Assembly: GCA_005884925.1 (NCBI GenBank)
Contig: VAYU01000030.1
Location: forward strand, 9,123-73,122
Direction: 5' to 3'
Source: Actinomycetota bacterium
GTDB taxonomy: Bacteria > Actinomycetota > UBA4738 > HRBIN12
Length of the DNA stretch: 64,000 nt
A program made the translations under genes and the position numbers. Shown in pieces: positions 1 through 11,868 of this stretch. The notes beneath the pieces are model-generated. The model had not been told where the DNA came from. It searched no databases and saw only the letters and a program-made list of their open reading frames with translations. Positions within the stretch are counted from its first letter, which is position 1. Each line of letters begins with the position of its first letter.

Positions 1-2
1 TC

Positions 3-563
3 GAGCGCTTGATGCTCGAGGCCGGGGCGGACGGGCTCGCGTTCGATCCCATCGTCGCGTTCGGCGAGAACGCGGCCGAGCCCCATCACGAGCCCGGCCA
101 CCGCGTCCTCGAGGAAGGCGACGTGATCAAACTCGATATCGGAGCGCTCGTCGACGGCTACCACGCCGACATGACCAGGACGATCGCGTTCGGTCAACCC
201 GCCGTCGAGCTGCAGAAGGTCCACGACATCGTTCGTCAGGCGCAACAGGCCGCGATCGACGTCGTGCGGGCGGGGATGACCGGCGTGGCGGTGGACGCCG
301 CGGCTCGGTCCGTGATCGAAGAGGCGGGCTATGGGGACCTCTTCGTCCATGGTCTCGGCCACGGCGTCGGTCTCGAGATCCACGAACAGCCCTTGCTCGG
401 AACGACCCAGGTCAATGAGCTTCCCGAGGGCTCTGTGGTCACGATCGAGCCGGGGGTCTACCTGCCGGGCATCGGTGGCGTACGGATCGAGGACATGGTG
501 GAGGTCCGTGACGACGGGTGCGCGGTGGTCGGGATCTCCACGCGTGAGCTGATCGAACTGTGA
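3..563 (+). CDS. M24 family Xaa-Pro aminopeptidase, C-terminal part (5' truncated by window edge)
   Basis: C-terminal catalytic domain of a pita-bread-fold (M24) metallopeptidase that removes N-terminal residues preceding proline. Visible metal ligands are the two Asp in DIGALVDGYHADMTRT, the His in HGLGHGVGLEIHE, the Glu in EPGVYLPG, and the Glu in the final GVRIED. The reading frame is open to the left edge, so the N-terminal creatinase-like domain and start lie outside the window. It sits 15 bases upstream of efp; pepQ-efp-nusB is a familiar actinobacterial order, supporting a PepQ/PepP-type call. PepP versus PepQ cannot be decided from the fragment. Confidence 0.92.
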   Translation, partial: ERLMLEAGADGLAFDPIVAFGENAAEPHHEPGHRVLEEGDVIKLDIGALVDGYHADMTRTIAFGQPAVELQKVHDIVRQAQQAAIDVVRAGMTGVAVDAAARSVIEEAGYGDLFVHGLGHGVGLEIHEQPLLGTTQVNELPEGSVVTIEPGVYLPGIGGVRIEDMVEVRDDGCAVVGISTRELIEL

Positions 564-578
564 GGGAGCCCGGGTGAG

Positions 579-1145
579 GTGAGCGTCTCCACGAACGACC
601 TGAAGAACGGCATGACCCTCGACCTCGATGGAGCGCTGTTCCAAGTGGTGGAGTTCCAGCACGTGAAGCCCGGCAAGGGGGGAGCCTTCGTGCGCTCGAA
701 GCTCCGCAACGTCAAGACCGGCGCCGTGGTCGAGAGGACGTTCAACGCCGGTGTGAAGGTCGGGCTCGCGATCGTCGAACGCAGATCGATGCAGTACCTC
801 TACGCGGACGGCGGTGACTACGTCTTCATGGACAAGGACACGTACGAACAGGTGCACGTCCCGGCTGAGGTCATGGGCGACGCTCCTCGCTACCTCGCGG
901 AGTCGGGCGAGGCACAGATCGCGATGCACCGGGGCATGCCCATCGCCGTCGAGCTCCCCGCGTCGGTCGTCCTCGCGATCGTCCAGACGGATCCGGGCGC
1001 GAGGGGTGACACCCGGACGGGCGCGATGAAACCCGCGAAGATGGAGACGGGTGCCGTCGTCCAGGTGCCCTTGTTCGTCGAAGAGGGCGAGCGGGTCAAG
1101 GTCGACACGCGATCGGGCGAGTACATCGAACGCGTGAAGGGTTGA
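579..1145 (+). CDS. efp: Elongation factor P
   Basis: Translation factor that binds between the P and E sites and relieves stalling at polyproline. The 188-residue length is standard: an N-terminal KOW-like domain followed by two OB domains. The tip loop reads HVKPGKGGAF, with Lys33 at the position that is modified in many bacteria. The C-terminal OB domain ends in the usual DTRSGEYIERV. The start is GTG 579, which gives the conserved N-terminus STNDLKNGMTL. It is followed after a single base by nusB, so the two are probably cotranscribed. No lysine-modification genes are visible nearby. Confidence 0.97.
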   Translation: MSVSTNDLKNGMTLDLDGALFQVVEFQHVKPGKGGAFVRSKLRNVKTGAVVERTFNAGVKVGLAIVERRSMQYLYADGGDYVFMDKDTYEQVHVPAEVMGDAPRYLAESGEAQIAMHRGMPIAVELPASVVLAIVQTDPGARGDTRTGAMKPAKMETGAVVQVPLFVEEGERVKVDTRSGEYIERVKG

Positions 1146-1146
1146 G

Positions 1147-1566
1147 GTGGGGAGCCGTCGCGAAGCCCGACGGATCGCGGTCGACGTCTTGTACCAGGCC
1201 GATGTGACCGGTCACGCGCCTGGGGCGGTGATCACCGAGTGGCGGGAGGCCGGCCGCGACATCCCGACGTTCTCCCGCGAGTTGGTCGAGGGCGTCGAGG
1301 CGCATCTCCCCTCGATCGACCTGCTCCTCGAGCGCGACGCGGAGGAGTGGAGCGTCGAACGGATGACCTCGCTCGACCGGACGATCCTGAGGATCGCCGT
1401 TGAGGAGCTCCTCTATCGAGACGACGTCCCCGCATCCGTCGCGATCAGCGAGGCCGTCGAGGCCGCGGCGGAGTTGTCCACCGATGAGTCCAAACGATTC
1501 GTCAACGGGATCCTGGGGCGGGTCGCGCGCGACGAGGCCTCGCGTGACGACGGAGGTCGGCCGTAG
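1147..1566 (+). CDS. nusB: Transcription antitermination factor NusB
   Basis: RNA-binding all-helical protein that, with NusE (S10), recognises boxA in rRNA leaders and supports rRNA antitermination. The 139-residue protein has the N-terminal SRREARRIAVDVLYQAD segment and the C-terminal motif ending KRFVNGILGRVAR. GTG 1147 starts one base after the efp stop, implying translational coupling. Its target can be seen in the same window: boxA-like elements precede both 16S and 23S rRNA (39083 and 40947). Confidence 0.95.
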   Translation: MGSRREARRIAVDVLYQADVTGHAPGAVITEWREAGRDIPTFSRELVEGVEAHLPSIDLLLERDAEEWSVERMTSLDRTILRIAVEELLYRDDVPASVAISEAVEAAAELSTDESKRFVNGILGRVARDEASRDDGGRP

Positions 1567-1581
1567 GGCCCGGTGCGGCGC

Positions 1582-2558
<977 letters not shown>

Positions 2559-2559
2559 C

Positions 2560-3486
2560 ATGAACGAGCATCTGCTGTCGATGCACGATCTGAGCGCGGC
2601 GGACGTCACGCGGATCCTCGACACGGCGGAGTCGTTCCGCGAGGTCGGTACCCGCGTGATCAAGAAGGTCCCCGCCCTTCGCGGGCGGACGGTCGTCAAC
2701 TTCTTCCTGGAGAACTCGACCCGCACCCGGATCTCGTTCGAGCTGGCCGCCAAGCGGCTCTCCGCCGACGTGATCAACTTCAGCGCGGGTGGATCGAGCG
2801 TCGCGAAAGGTGAGTCGCTCAAGGACACCGCCCTCACGTTGCAGGCGATGGGCGCCGACGCGATCGTGATCCGTCACTCCTCGAGCGGCTCGCCGCTCCA
2901 GCTGACGCGGTGGGTCGATGCCCACGTGCTCAACGCCGGCGACGGGACACACGAACATCCGACGCAGGGACTGCTGGATCTGTACACGATGCGCGAGAAG
3001 CTGGGGCGTCTCGAGGGCCTCCGTGTCGGGATCGTCGGGGACGTGCTGCACTCCCGGGTTGCCCGATCGTTGAGCTTCGGACTGGTCAAGATGGGTGCCG
3101 AGGTCACCCTGGTGGGGCCACCGACGTTGATCCCACCCGATGCGTCGGCGTGGGGCGTGCAGGTCAGCTACGACATCGAGGGCGTGCTGCCCAAGCTCGA
3201 CGTCTGTTACGTCCTCCGGGTCCAGCGGGAACGCCAGCGGCTCGAGTACTTCCCGAGCGTGCGTGAGTACGCGCGCTTGTTCGGCATCACGCGTGACCGG
3301 GTCGCCCTCATGCCCGAGGGCGGCCTGATCATGCATCCCGGTCCGATGAACCGCGGGGTCGAGATCGATTCCGACGTCGCAGACCTGCCCCGTTCCGTGA
3401 TCGAGGAGCAGGTGACGAACGGCATCGCCGTCAGGATGGCGCTGCTGTTCCTGCTGCTCGGCGGCGCGAAGGGTGAGGCCGCATGA
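2560..3486 (+). CDS. pyrB: Aspartate carbamoyltransferase catalytic subunit
   Basis: Forms N-carbamoyl-L-aspartate from carbamoyl phosphate and aspartate, the second step of de novo pyrimidine synthesis. 308 residues. The carbamoyl-phosphate motif is [13 protein letters not shown], followed by [12 protein letters not shown] in the middle and [11 protein letters not shown] near the C-terminus. No regulatory pyrI subunit is present, as is usual outside enterics. It begins one base after pyrR and overlaps pyrC by four bases (ATGA), indicating coupled translation. Confidence 0.97.
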   Translation: MNEHLLSMHDLSAADVTRILDTAESFREVGTRVIKKVPALRGRTVVNFFLENSTRTRISFELAAKRLSADVINFSAGGSSVAKGESLKDTALTLQAMGADAIVIRHSSSGSPLQLTRWVDAHVLNAGDGTHEHPTQGLLDLYTMREKLGRLEGLRVGIVGDVLHSRVARSLSFGLVKMGAEVTLVGPPTLIPPDASAWGVQVSYDIEGVLPKLDVCYVLRVQRERQRLEYFPSVREYARLFGITRDRVALMPEGGLIMHPGPMNRGVEIDSDVADLPRSVIEEQVTNGIAVRMALLFLLLGGAKGEAA

Positions 3487-4778
3487 GTGCGCGCTTCGTG
3501 TTCGAGGGCGGGCGGGTCCTCGACCCGGCCGCCGGCGTCGACGACGTCCGGGACGTCGCCGTCGCTGGCGGCCTCATCGCGGGCCCGGAGGCTGCCGAAG
3601 GCGCCGAGCGGATCGACGCCCGAGGGCTCGTCATCGCGCCCGGCCTCGTCGATCTGCACACGCACCTGCGGGAGCCGGGGGACGAGCACAAGGAGACCGT
3701 CGCGACGGGGACCCGCGCGGCGGCGGTCGGCGGCTACACCGCGGTGGCCGCGATGGCCAACACGCAGCCCGTCGCGGACAACGCCGCGGTGATCCAGGCC
3801 GTCCGCGAGCTGGCGGCCGCCGCCGGTCTCTGCGAGGTCTATCCGGTCGGGGCGATCACGAAGGGTCTGCAGGGCGAGCAGCTCGCGGAGATGGGCGAGA
3901 TGGTGGAGGCCGGGGTTCGGGTGTTCTCCGACGACGGCCACCCTGTGCCCACGGCCCGGCTGCTGCGGAACGCATTGCTCTATGTGAAGGCGTTCGGAGA
4001 CGATGTCGTCCTCGCCGAGCACGCGGAGGATCCCTCGCTCGTCGAGGGTGGGCACATGCACGAGGGCGCTCTGTCCTCCGCCCTCGGCCTGGCCGGACGT
4101 CCCGCTGAGGCCGAGGAGATCGTCGTCGCGCGTGACCTTGTGCTCGCGCGGGCCACCGGCGGACGGATCCACCTGTGCCACCTGTCGAGCGCGCGGAGCG
4201 TGGAGCTGGTACGCCGCGCCAGATCCGAGGGGATCCGGGTGACCGCTGAAGTGACCCCACACCACCTGACCTTCACGGACGAGGATCTGAGCACCTACGA
4301 CACCGATCTGAAGATGGATCCGCCGCTCCGGTCGGCGGAGGACCGTGACGCCCTTCGGGCGGGACTCGCCGACGGCACGATCGATGCGGTCGCCACCGAC
4401 CACGCTCCGCATGCGATCGAAGAGAAGGAGGCGGAGTTCGACCGGGCACCGCCGGGAACGATCGGGCTCGAGACGGCGCTCGGGGTGATCCTGACGGAGC
4501 TCGTGCATCCGGGCTTCCTCCCGTTGTCGCGCGCGCTCGACGCGCTCTCGACCGCCCCCGCGCGGATCCTGGGCGCGGGCGATCACGGCGGCCCGATCGA
4601 AGCCGGCCGACCGGCGAACCTCACGGTCTTCGATCCGGACCAGGGATGGGTCGTCGAAGCTCCGTTCGCGTCGAAGGCCCGCAACAGCGCGTTCCTCGGC
4701 CGGCGGCTGCGCGGTCGGGTGACCCACACGGTCTTCCAAGGAGCGCTCGTGGTGGCGGACGGGAAGCCGACGAGATGA
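3483..4778 (+). CDS. pyrC: Dihydroorotase (class I)
   Basis: Zinc amidohydrolase that cyclises carbamoyl aspartate to dihydroorotate. 431 residues. The metal-binding HxH lies in [18 protein letters not shown]; further ligands are the His in [10 protein letters not shown]-type context and the Asp in ATDHAPH. The C-terminal segment rebuilds the small beta-domain ([12 protein letters not shown]). The length and motifs match the class I enzymes of Gram-positive bacteria. ATGA overlaps link it to pyrB upstream and carA downstream. Confidence 0.96.
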   Translation: MSARFVFEGGRVLDPAAGVDDVRDVAVAGGLIAGPEAAEGAERIDARGLVIAPGLVDLHTHLREPGDEHKETVATGTRAAAVGGYTAVAAMANTQPVADNAAVIQAVRELAAAAGLCEVYPVGAITKGLQGEQLAEMGEMVEAGVRVFSDDGHPVPTARLLRNALLYVKAFGDDVVLAEHAEDPSLVEGGHMHEGALSSALGLAGRPAEAEEIVVARDLVLARATGGRIHLCHLSSARSVELVRRARSEGIRVTAEVTPHHLTFTDEDLSTYDTDLKMDPPLRSAEDRDALRAGLADGTIDAVATDHAPHAIEEKEAEFDRAPPGTIGLETALGVILTELVHPGFLPLSRALDALSTAPARILGAGDHGGPIEAGRPANLTVFDPDQGWVVEAPFASKARNSAFLGRRLRGRVTHTVFQGALVVADGKPTR

Positions 4779-5923
4779 CGCTCGGTCGCCCGACGCTGCT
4801 CGCGCTCGAGGACGGCACGGTCTTCTGGGGCACCGCGTTCGGAGCGCCGGGAGAGTCCTTCGGTGAAGCCGTCTTCAACACGGGGATGGCCGGCTACCAG
4901 GAGGTCCTGACGGACCCGTCCTACGCGGGGCAGATCGTGACGATGACGTCACCGCATCAGGGGAACTACGGCGTCAACGCCGAGGATGCCGAGAGCGGCC
5001 GCGTCCAGGTGGCCGGCTTCGCGGTACGTGAGGTCGCCGGTCGCGCAAGCTCGTGGCGTGCGAGCGGGTCGTTGCCCGAGGCGCTCGAGGATGCCGGGGT
5101 CGCAGGGATCGAGGGGATCGATACCCGCAAGCTGACGCGGCGGATCAGGGAACACGGCTCGATGCGTGCCGCGATCTCGTCCGAGGATCTCGACGCGGGG
5201 TCCCTGCTCGAACGGATCCGGTCCTCTGGCGGGATGGCCGGCGCGGATCTGGCGAACACCGTGTCCACGCCGGAGCCGTACGGGTCGGAGATCGTCGCCG
5301 GCCAGCCATCCGCCGATCGCGGGCGTGTCTTCCGCGTGGCCGCGTACGACTTCGGGTTGAAGCGCACGATCCTGCGGCTCCTCGCGGACCATGGGATCGG
5401 ATGCACGGTGTACCCGGCCGAGACCCCTCCCGCGACGGTCGCGCGGGGCGGTTTCGACGGCGTCTTCCTGTCGAACGGCCCGGGAGACCCATCGGCGACC
5501 GTGTACGGGATCGCCGCGGCACGGGAGCTGCTCGGCAAGGTCCCGATCTTCGGCATCTGTCTGGGACATCAGTTGCTCGGGCTCGCGCTCGGCGGCGCCA
5601 CGTACAAGATGAAGTTCGGGCATCGCGGCGTGAACCAACCGGTCAAGAACCTCGCGACCGGAGCCGTCGAGATCACGAGTCATAACCACGGCTTCGCGGT
5701 CGATCCGGAGGGATGGGCGAAGGACGGCGACGGTCGCGCCCTGACCGACTACGGGCGGGTTGAGCTCTCGCATCGCAACCTGAACGACGGAACCCTCGAA
5801 GGGCTCCGCTGTCTCGACGTGCCGGCGTCGAGCGTGCAGTACCACCCAGAGGCCGCGCCGGGTCCGCACGATTCGCGCTACCTCTTCGATGAGTTCCGGA
5901 GTTTGATGGAGGCCGGTATCTGA
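4775..5923 (+). CDS. carA: Carbamoyl-phosphate synthase small (glutaminase) subunit
   Basis: Hydrolyses glutamine and channels ammonia to CarB. 382 residues from ATG 4775, which overlaps the pyrC stop as ATGA; this start gives the normal N-terminus beginning [15 protein letters not shown]. The N-terminal CPSase domain carries [17 protein letters not shown]. The C-terminal class I glutaminase has the nucleophile in [15 protein letters not shown] and the His/Glu pair in [11 protein letters not shown]. The stop overlaps the carB start (TGATG). Confidence 0.97.
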   Translation: MTLGRPTLLALEDGTVFWGTAFGAPGESFGEAVFNTGMAGYQEVLTDPSYAGQIVTMTSPHQGNYGVNAEDAESGRVQVAGFAVREVAGRASSWRASGSLPEALEDAGVAGIEGIDTRKLTRRIREHGSMRAAISSEDLDAGSLLERIRSSGGMAGADLANTVSTPEPYGSEIVAGQPSADRGRVFRVAAYDFGLKRTILRLLADHGIGCTVYPAETPPATVARGGFDGVFLSNGPGDPSATVYGIAAARELLGKVPIFGICLGHQLLGLALGGATYKMKFGHRGVNQPVKNLATGAVEITSHNHGFAVDPEGWAKDGDGRALTDYGRVELSHRNLNDGTLEGLRCLDVPASSVQYHPEAAPGPHDSRYLFDEFRSLMEAGI

Positions 5924-8900
5924 TGCCGCGTCGCACGGACATCCACAGGATCATGGTCATCGGCTCCGGACCGATCGTGATCGGGCAAGCGTGCGAGTTC
6001 GACTACTCGGGGACGCAGGCGTGCACGGTGCTCAGGCGCGAGGGATTCGAGGTGTGCCTGGTCAATCCGAACCCGGCGACGATCATGACCGACCCCGAGT
6101 TCGCCGACCGGACCTACATCGAGCCGCTCACCTCCGCATCCGTCCTGCAGATCCTGGAACGCGAGCGGCCGGACGCGCTGCTGCCGACCCTCGGCGGTCA
6201 GACGGGTCTCAACGTGAGCGTTGCGCTCGCTGAGTCCGGTGATCTCGACCGGCTGGGTGTCAGGATGCTCGGCGCGTCGCTCGAGGCGATCCATGCGGCG
6301 GAGGACCGCAGCGGGTTCCAGCGCGCGATGGTGGACGCAGGCCTCGACGTCCCGCGATCGGGCATCGCCCGCTCGGTGGAGGAAGCCGTCTCGCTGGGGA
6401 CGGCCCTCGGGTTCCCGGTGATCGTCCGGCCGTCCTTCACGCTGGGCGGAGGTGGCAGTGGGTTCGCCGACGATCCGGTCGAGCTCGCGCGCGTCGCGGG
6501 CCGGTCGCTCGCCGCGAGCCCCGTCCACGAGGTGCTGATCGAGGAATCGATCGCCGGCTGGAAGGAGTTCGAGCTCGAGGTGATGCGCGACGGCGCCGAC
6601 AACGCCGTGATCGTGTGCTCGATCGAGAACGTCGATCCCATGGGTGTGCACACCGGCGACTCGATCACGGTCGCACCTCAGCAGACCCTCAGCGACCGCG
6701 AATACCAACGCATGCGCGATGCGGCGATCCAGGTGCTCCGGGTGATCGGCGTGGAGACCGGCGGATCCAACGTGCAGTTCGCCGTGGATCCGGCCACCGG
6801 CCGGCAGGTCCTGATCGAGATGAACCCGCGGGTCTCGCGATCGAGCGCACTGGCGTCGAAAGCGACCGGGTTCCCGATCGCGAAGATCGCGGCGCTCGTC
6901 GCCGTCGGGTACGGACTCGACGAGATCACGAACGACATCACCGGTGAGACACCCGCCGCGTTCGAGCCGACCCTGGACTACGTCGTCGTGAAGATCCCTC
7001 GCTTCGCGTTCGAGAAGTTCCCCGCCGCAGACACGTCGCTCGGCTCGACGATGCGCTCCGTGGGCGAGGTCATGGCGATCGGGAGCACGTTCAAGGAGGC
7101 GCTCGGGAAAGCGTGGCGGGGGCTCGAGAAGCCGGCGTTGGATCGTGCGTGGGGCGGCTCGGGTCTCCGCTCGTCGGCCCTGGTCGGACGCACCGCGCCC
7201 GCCGAGCCCCTCGCCGCTCTCGCCCGACCCTCGGAGTGGCGGCTCCATGCTGTCGCCGACGCGCTCGCCTCGGGACACTCGGTCGATGACGTGGCGGGGG
7301 TGTCGGGGATCGACCCGTGGTTCGTCGACCAGATCGCACAGGTGGTCGAGGGTGCGCGCGAGCTCGTGGGGAGACCGGTCGATGCCGTCCAGGCCGACGA
7401 GCTCCGCCGGGCGAAGCGCCTGGGGCTCTCGGACGAACGCATCGGCGAGCTCACGAGCGCCTCCGCCGCGGCCGTACGGTCTCGCCGTGAGACGCTCGCC
7501 GTGACCCCCGTGTTCAAGACCGTCGACACCTGTGCCGGCGAGTTCGCGGCTCGCACGCCGTACCACTACTCCACCTACCAGGACGAGACGGAGGTGGGTG
7601 AGGCGGACCGGCCCCGGGTGGTGATCCTCGGTGCCGGTCCGAACCGGATCGGACAAGGGATCGAGTTCGACTATGCCTGCGTCCATGCGGCGTTCGCGCT
7701 GGAGGAGGCCGGCTTCGCCTCGGTGATGATCAACTCGAACCCCGAGACGGTGTCCACCGACTACGACACGGCCAGCCGCCTCTACTTCGAACCCCTTGCG
7801 GCAGAGGATGTTCTTGCCGTCTGTCGCGCCGAGCGACCCGTGGGGGTGATCGCGCAGCTCGGCGGTCAGACGCCCCTCGAGCTCGCACGGACGCTCCTCG
7901 ATGAGGGCTTGTCGATCCTCGGGACGACCCCGGAGGCGATCGACCTGGCCGAGGATCGTGGTCGCTTCGCGGCGCTCCTGCGTGAACTCCAGATCCCGGC
8001 GCCGCCACACGGCGAGGCTCGGACGATGGCCGAAGCTCGCGACATCGCTGCGCGGATCGGGTACCCGGTCGTGGTCCGCCCGAGCTACGTGCTCGGGGGA
8101 CGAGCGATGGAGATCGTGTACGACGACGAGGAGCTCGAGCGTTTCGTGGGCATGGCCGCCGAGGCCTCACCCGAGCACCCGGTCCTGATCGACCGATTCC
8201 TCGAGGGTGCGATCGAGGTCGACGTCGACGCCGTGTGCGACGCGGCCGGCGACGTCTTCATCGGTGCGGTGATGGAACACATCGAAGAGGCCGGCGTGCA
8301 TTCGGGGGATTCGTCGTGCCAGATCCCGCCCGCGACGCTCAGCGACGACGAGCTGGATACGATCGAAGACATCACGTGCCGGCTCGCCAGGCGGCTCGGG
8401 GTGGTCGGGCTCCTGAACCTCCAACTCGCCGTGAAGGACGAACGGATCTGGGTGCTGGAGGCCAACCCTCGGGCGTCGCGGACGGTCCCGTTCGTCGGCA
8501 AGGTGATCGGGGTCTCGCTCGCCCGCGTCGCGACGTTCGTGCTCCTCGGCCGGACCGTCGCGGCTCTGCGCGAGGACGGGATCGTGCCGGCGGACCCGTA
8601 CCACTACCGTCATCTGCCGTCGACCAGCGTGAAGGCAGCCGTCCTTCCTTTCGGCCGGTTCCCCGGCGTCGACACGATCCTCGGGCCGGAGATGCGGTCC
8701 ACGGGCGAGGTTATGGGCATCGACGTCGACTCCGGCATGGCGCTCGCGAAAGCGATGGTGGCGGCGGGGCACGCGCTGCCGACCACCGGCACCGTGTTCG
8801 TGAGCGTGGCCAACAGGGACAAGCGTTCGATCGTGTTCCCGGCGAAGCGACTGGCGGATCTGGGGTTCCGCATCCTCGCCACGCGCGGGACCGCAGGCGT

Positions 8901-9252
8901 GTTGCAACGCGCGGGGATCCCCGTCGTGCTCGTCGCGAAGGTCTCCGAGGACTCGGACAACGTGGCAGGGCTGATCCGCGCGGGCGATGTCGACCTCGTG
9001 ATCAACACGCCGTTCGGGCGGGCCCCCCGCACCGACGGCTCGCTGATCCGGACCGCCGCCGCGGCGACCGGCGTGCCCTGCATCACCACCCTCCCGGGAG
9101 CGTTCGCTGCGCTCCGCGGGATCGAAGCGCTCCTCGGTGAGCCCACCGTCCCGATGTCGCTCCAGGAGCACCACGCGGCGGGCCGTGAAGGGCCGATCCA
9201 GGTCCGGCTGACGTTCGACGAGGCCGCCGGCGTGGCGGGGGCACCCGCGTGA
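5923..9252 (+). CDS. carB: Carbamoyl-phosphate synthase large subunit
   Basis: Makes carbamoyl phosphate from bicarbonate, ammonia and two ATP. 1109 residues, slightly longer than the usual 1060-1080. Two homologous ATP-grasp halves are visible: the first starts [19 protein letters not shown] and the second [19 protein letters not shown] (about residue 566 on). A C-terminal MGS-like allosteric domain (from about residue 960, [19 protein letters not shown]) is where UMP/ornithine effectors bind in relatives. It overlaps carA by one base and pyrK by four. Confidence 0.97.
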   Translation: MPRRTDIHRIMVIGSGPIVIGQACEFDYSGTQACTVLRREGFEVCLVNPNPATIMTDPEFADRTYIEPLTSASVLQILERERPDALLPTLGGQTGLNVSVALAESGDLDRLGVRMLGASLEAIHAAEDRSGFQRAMVDAGLDVPRSGIARSVEEAVSLGTALGFPVIVRPSFTLGGGGSGFADDPVELARVAGRSLAASPVHEVLIEESIAGWKEFELEVMRDGADNAVIVCSIENVDPMGVHTGDSITVAPQQTLSDREYQRMRDAAIQVLRVIGVETGGSNVQFAVDPATGRQVLIEMNPRVSRSSALASKATGFPIAKIAALVAVGYGLDEITNDITGETPAAFEPTLDYVVVKIPRFAFEKFPAADTSLGSTMRSVGEVMAIGSTFKEALGKAWRGLEKPALDRAWGGSGLRSSALVGRTAPAEPLAALARPSEWRLHAVADALASGHSVDDVAGVSGIDPWFVDQIAQVVEGARELVGRPVDAVQADELRRAKRLGLSDERIGELTSASAAAVRSRRETLAVTPVFKTVDTCAGEFAARTPYHYSTYQDETEVGEADRPRVVILGAGPNRIGQGIEFDYACVHAAFALEEAGFASVMINSNPETVSTDYDTASRLYFEPLAAEDVLAVCRAERPVGVIAQLGGQTPLELARTLLDEGLSILGTTPEAIDLAEDRGRFAALLRELQIPAPPHGEARTMAEARDIAARIGYPVVVRPSYVLGGRAMEIVYDDEELERFVGMAAEASPEHPVLIDRFLEGAIEVDVDAVCDAAGDVFIGAVMEHIEEAGVHSGDSSCQIPPATLSDDELDTIEDITCRLARRLGVVGLLNLQLAVKDERIWVLEANPRASRTVPFVGKVIGVSLARVATFVLLGRTVAALREDGIVPADPYHYRHLPSTSVKAAVLPFGRFPGVDTILGPEMRSTGEVMGIDVDSGMALAKAMVAAGHALPTTGTVFVSVANRDKRSIVFPAKRLADLGFRILATRGTAGVLQRAGIPVVLVAKVSEDSDNVAGLIRAGDVDLVINTPFGRAPRTDGSLIRTAAAATGVPCITTLPGAFAALRGIEALLGEPTVPMSLQEHHAAGREGPIQVRLTFDEAAGVAGAPA

Positions 9253-10127
9253 AACGCGCTCGTGCGGAGATCCTGTCGACGCGCAGGGTCGGGGCCTATC
9301 GTTCGATCACGCTGGTCGCCCCCGAGATCGCGGAACGCTCACGCCCCGGTCAGTTCCTCGCGATCGCGATGCCGGAAGGACGGGCGTTCATCCTGCGCCG
9401 CCACTTCTCGATCCACCAGGCGTCCCGTCACGGTGGGTGGGCCGGGACGCTCGAGTTCGTGGTCGATCCGTCGGTGGGCGCCGGCACCGGCTGGCTCGCC
9501 GGTGCCGGCGCCCACGAGTTCCTCGATGTGATCGGTCCGCTCGGGAAGGCGTTCTCCTACCCGAAGCGCCTCACGAACTGCCTCCTGCTGGCCGAAGGGC
9601 GCGGGGCCGCTTCCCTGTTCTTCCTGGCGCAGGAGCTCGTCGCGCGGCACAAACGGGTCGACATGATCCTCGGAGGGCGCACCCTTGAAAGCGTCTTCAA
9701 GCCGGTCGACGCCAAGCGTCTTTCCCAGACCGTCGTGGTGATGACCGCCGACGGATCCCTCGGCGAGCGGGGTGGCATCCTCGATGCATTGCCGGACGCG
9801 GTCGCCCGCGCGGATGCCGAGGTCGTGTACGCGGTCGCGCCGGCGCCGACGCTCAGATCGATCGCTGCGTTCTGCCGGGAGCACCGGCTCCCGGCGCAGG
9901 TGGCGATCGAGGAGCGGATGGGATGTGGGTTCGGGCTCTGCAACACCTGCGTCGTCCCGGTGGCCACGAAGGATCGTTCCGCGTACGAGAATCTCCGGGC
10001 ATGCGTCGACGGACCGGTGTTCGATCCGTCGCGGATCCTGTGGGACCGGTGGCTCGGCGAGCTGCCGATCGTTCCCCCGACCGCGGAGCCGGTGCCGGCC
10101 ATACCGCACGGAGGAGGCGAACCGTGA
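9249..10127 (+). CDS. pyrK: Dihydroorotate dehydrogenase electron-transfer subunit PyrK
   Basis: FAD/[2Fe-2S] subunit that passes electrons from dihydroorotate dehydrogenase B to NAD+. 292 residues. The N-terminal ferredoxin-reductase beta barrel contains [10 protein letters not shown] and RRHFSIHQ; the NAD-binding region follows. The cluster ligands are spaced C-x4-C-x2-C-x17-C in [11 protein letters not shown] and the later [13 protein letters not shown] 9249 overlaps the carB stop (GTGA), and the stop overlaps pyrD. Its presence argues that the adjoining PyrD works as a class 1B enzyme, although that partner is atypical. Confidence 0.9.
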   Translation: MKRARAEILSTRRVGAYRSITLVAPEIAERSRPGQFLAIAMPEGRAFILRRHFSIHQASRHGGWAGTLEFVVDPSVGAGTGWLAGAGAHEFLDVIGPLGKAFSYPKRLTNCLLLAEGRGAASLFFLAQELVARHKRVDMILGGRTLESVFKPVDAKRLSQTVVVMTADGSLGERGGILDALPDAVARADAEVVYAVAPAPTLRSIAAFCREHRLPAQVAIEERMGCGFGLCNTCVVPVATKDRSAYENLRACVDGPVFDPSRILWDRWLGELPIVPPTAEPVPAIPHGGGEP

Positions 10128-11089
10128 CCGCGGCTCGATCCCTCGTCGTCGACCTCGGAGGGATCGTCCTCCCGACCCCGGTGATGATCGCCGCCGGCTG
10201 CGGGGGCACCGGTCGCGAGCTCGTCGGTCTGGTCGACCTGCGCAGGGTCGGAGCGATCGTGTCTCGGACCATCACGGTCACGGAGCGCGTCGGCGCCGAC
10301 ATGCCCCGGATCGCCGAATCTCCCGCGGGGATCGTCTGGGAGACGGGACTGCAGAACCCGGGCCTGGATCCGTTCGTGTCCGGCGAGCTGCTGCGACTCG
10401 CCCGGGGCGGTGCGCGGATCGTCGTCTCGATCGGCGGCGGTTCGCTGGAGGAATACGTGCACATGACGAGCGTCCTCCAGGGGCGGCCCGAGGTCGCGGC
10501 GATCGAGATCCATCTGTCGGGTCGCGACGACGAGCTCGATCGCGACGTCTTGGGGGCGCATCCGGATCGGCTGAACGAGATCGTGGGTGCGGTCGCGCGC
10601 ATGTCGCTCGTGCCGGTCTTCGCGAAGCTGCCGGGGGGGTGCGATGACGTCGTCGGGCTCGCGCGCACGGCCGTGCGAGCCGGCGCGACGGGCGTGACGC
10701 TGCTGGCGTCACCTCCCGCGCTCGGTCTCGACGCGACACGGGAGCGTCTGAGGATCGGGACGGTAAGCGGGTGGCTCTCGGGCCCGGCCCTGAAGCCCAT
10801 CACCCTGCGCGCGGTCTTCGACGTCGCGCAGGCGCTCCCCGACGTTCCCGTGATCGCGAGCGGCGGCGTCCGAACGGGGGAGGACGCGGTGGAATGTCTC
10901 CTGGCCGGAGCGTGGGCCGTGCAGGTCGGAACCGCCACGTTGACCGACCCCGCCGCGGCGGTAACGGTCGCGCAAGGGATCGTCCGGCGGCTCAATGCCG
11001 CGGGCCTCACGTCGCCCGCCGGGCTCCGCGGCCGGTTGCGACCGCCGGAGCCGACCGGAGCGGAGTCGCACCCGGTGTCGACGCCGTGA
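10124..11089 (+). CDS. pyrD: Dihydroorotate dehydrogenase class 1B-like protein with altered active site
   Basis: FMN beta/alpha-barrel protein of the dihydroorotate dehydrogenase family, 321 residues from GTG 10124 (GTGA overlap with pyrK). Conserved parts include GLQNPG (75-80), the substrate/FMN lysine in FAKLP (168), LSGPALKP, and the FMN-phosphate segments IASGGV and VQVGTA. However, the catalytic loop, usually NxSCPN in class 1, reads IHLSGRDD (129-136), so the active-site Cys becomes Gly133 and the Asn becomes His130. The early SK(S/T) motif is SRT. Operon position and PyrK support the role; the catalytic substitutions leave its chemistry uncertain. Confidence 0.8.
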   Translation: MTAARSLVVDLGGIVLPTPVMIAAGCGGTGRELVGLVDLRRVGAIVSRTITVTERVGADMPRIAESPAGIVWETGLQNPGLDPFVSGELLRLARGGARIVVSIGGGSLEEYVHMTSVLQGRPEVAAIEIHLSGRDDELDRDVLGAHPDRLNEIVGAVARMSLVPVFAKLPGGCDDVVGLARTAVRAGATGVTLLASPPALGLDATRERLRIGTVSGWLSGPALKPITLRAVFDVAQALPDVPVIASGGVRTGEDAVECLLAGAWAVQVGTATLTDPAAAVTVAQGIVRRLNAAGLTSPAGLRGRLRPPEPTGAESHPVSTP

Positions 11090-11769
11090 GACCGCGCCCC
11101 GAGAACCCGCTGATCGTGGCGATCGACGTCTCCGACCTGGGAGAGGCCGCCGCGCTCGCCGACGCGTTGGCGCCGCATACGGCGATGCTGAAGGTCGGGC
11201 TCGAGCTCTTCTGGGCGCACGGCCCCGAGGCGATCCGTCTCGTCGCGGAACGGGCGCCGGTCTTCGTCGACTGCAAGCTCCACGACATCCCGACCACCGT
11301 CGAGCGCGCGAGCGCGAACGTGGCGAGGCTCGGTGTACGGATGTTCAACGTGCATGCGCTGGGCGGCGAGGCGATGATGCGGGGGGCGCTCGAGGGTGCG
11401 CGACGGGGAGCCGATGCCGCGAGGAGGCCGGTGCCGCTCGTCCTCGGCGTGACCGTCCTGTCGTCGCACGGCGGTGAGGGTCTCGCGTCGCCCGCGTCGC
11501 TCGCATGGGAGGCGAAGGGATCCGGGCTCGATGGCGTGGTCGTCTCCGGCGAGGATGTTCGCGATGTGCGCGATGCGTGCGGCGAGGACTTCGTGCTCGC
11601 CGTGCCGGGGATCCGCCCCGAGGGATCGAACGGGCACGACCAGGTGCGCGTCCTGACGCCCGCAGCCGCGATCGAGCGCGGCGCCGACTATCTCATCGTC
11701 GGACGCTCGATCACGGACGCGGCCGATCCGGTCGGTGTCGCACGCGGGATCCTCCGCGCCACGCGGTGA
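11086..11769 (+). CDS. pyrF: Orotidine 5'-phosphate decarboxylase
   Basis: Decarboxylates OMP to UMP, the last step of the pathway. 227 residues from GTG 11086 (GTGA overlap with pyrD). The catalytic Lys/Asp array is in FVDCKLHDIPTTV; the phosphate loop is near VPGIRPEGSNGHDQ and the C-terminal IVGRSIT. Its length and the DCKLHDIP form place it with the short type I enzymes of E. coli and Bacillus rather than the long mycobacterial type. Last gene of the pyr operon. Orotate phosphoribosyltransferase (pyrE) is not in this window. Confidence 0.96.
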   Translation: MRPRPENPLIVAIDVSDLGEAAALADALAPHTAMLKVGLELFWAHGPEAIRLVAERAPVFVDCKLHDIPTTVERASANVARLGVRMFNVHALGGEAMMRGALEGARRGADAARRPVPLVLGVTVLSSHGGEGLASPASLAWEAKGSGLDGVVVSGEDVRDVRDACGEDFVLAVPGIRPEGSNGHDQVRVLTPAAAIERGADYLIVGRSITDAADPVGVARGILRATR

Positions 11770-11798
11770 ATCCGCAGGCCACACGGTTCGTTTCCCGT

Positions 11799-11827
11799 TT
11801 GTCCCGCTCTCGGGCCGTGCGTATACT
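11799..11827 (+). promoter_or_regulatory. Promoter of mihF
   Basis: TTGTCC (11799-11804) and TATACT (11822-11827) with a 17-base spacer, a near-ideal promoter beginning 30 bases after pyrF. The transcript would start around 11834 and carry an AAGGAG ribosome site at 11856-11861. Confidence 0.75.
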
Positions 11828-11868
11828 CCCCGGGTTCCCGACCTTCCACCGAACGAAGGAGTATGTCG

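Noticed and set aside
5878-8010. Minus-strand frame of about 710 codons antisense to carB
   Set aside because: Mirror image of carB codon structure; no recognisable motif, no ribosome site, and carB is unambiguous.
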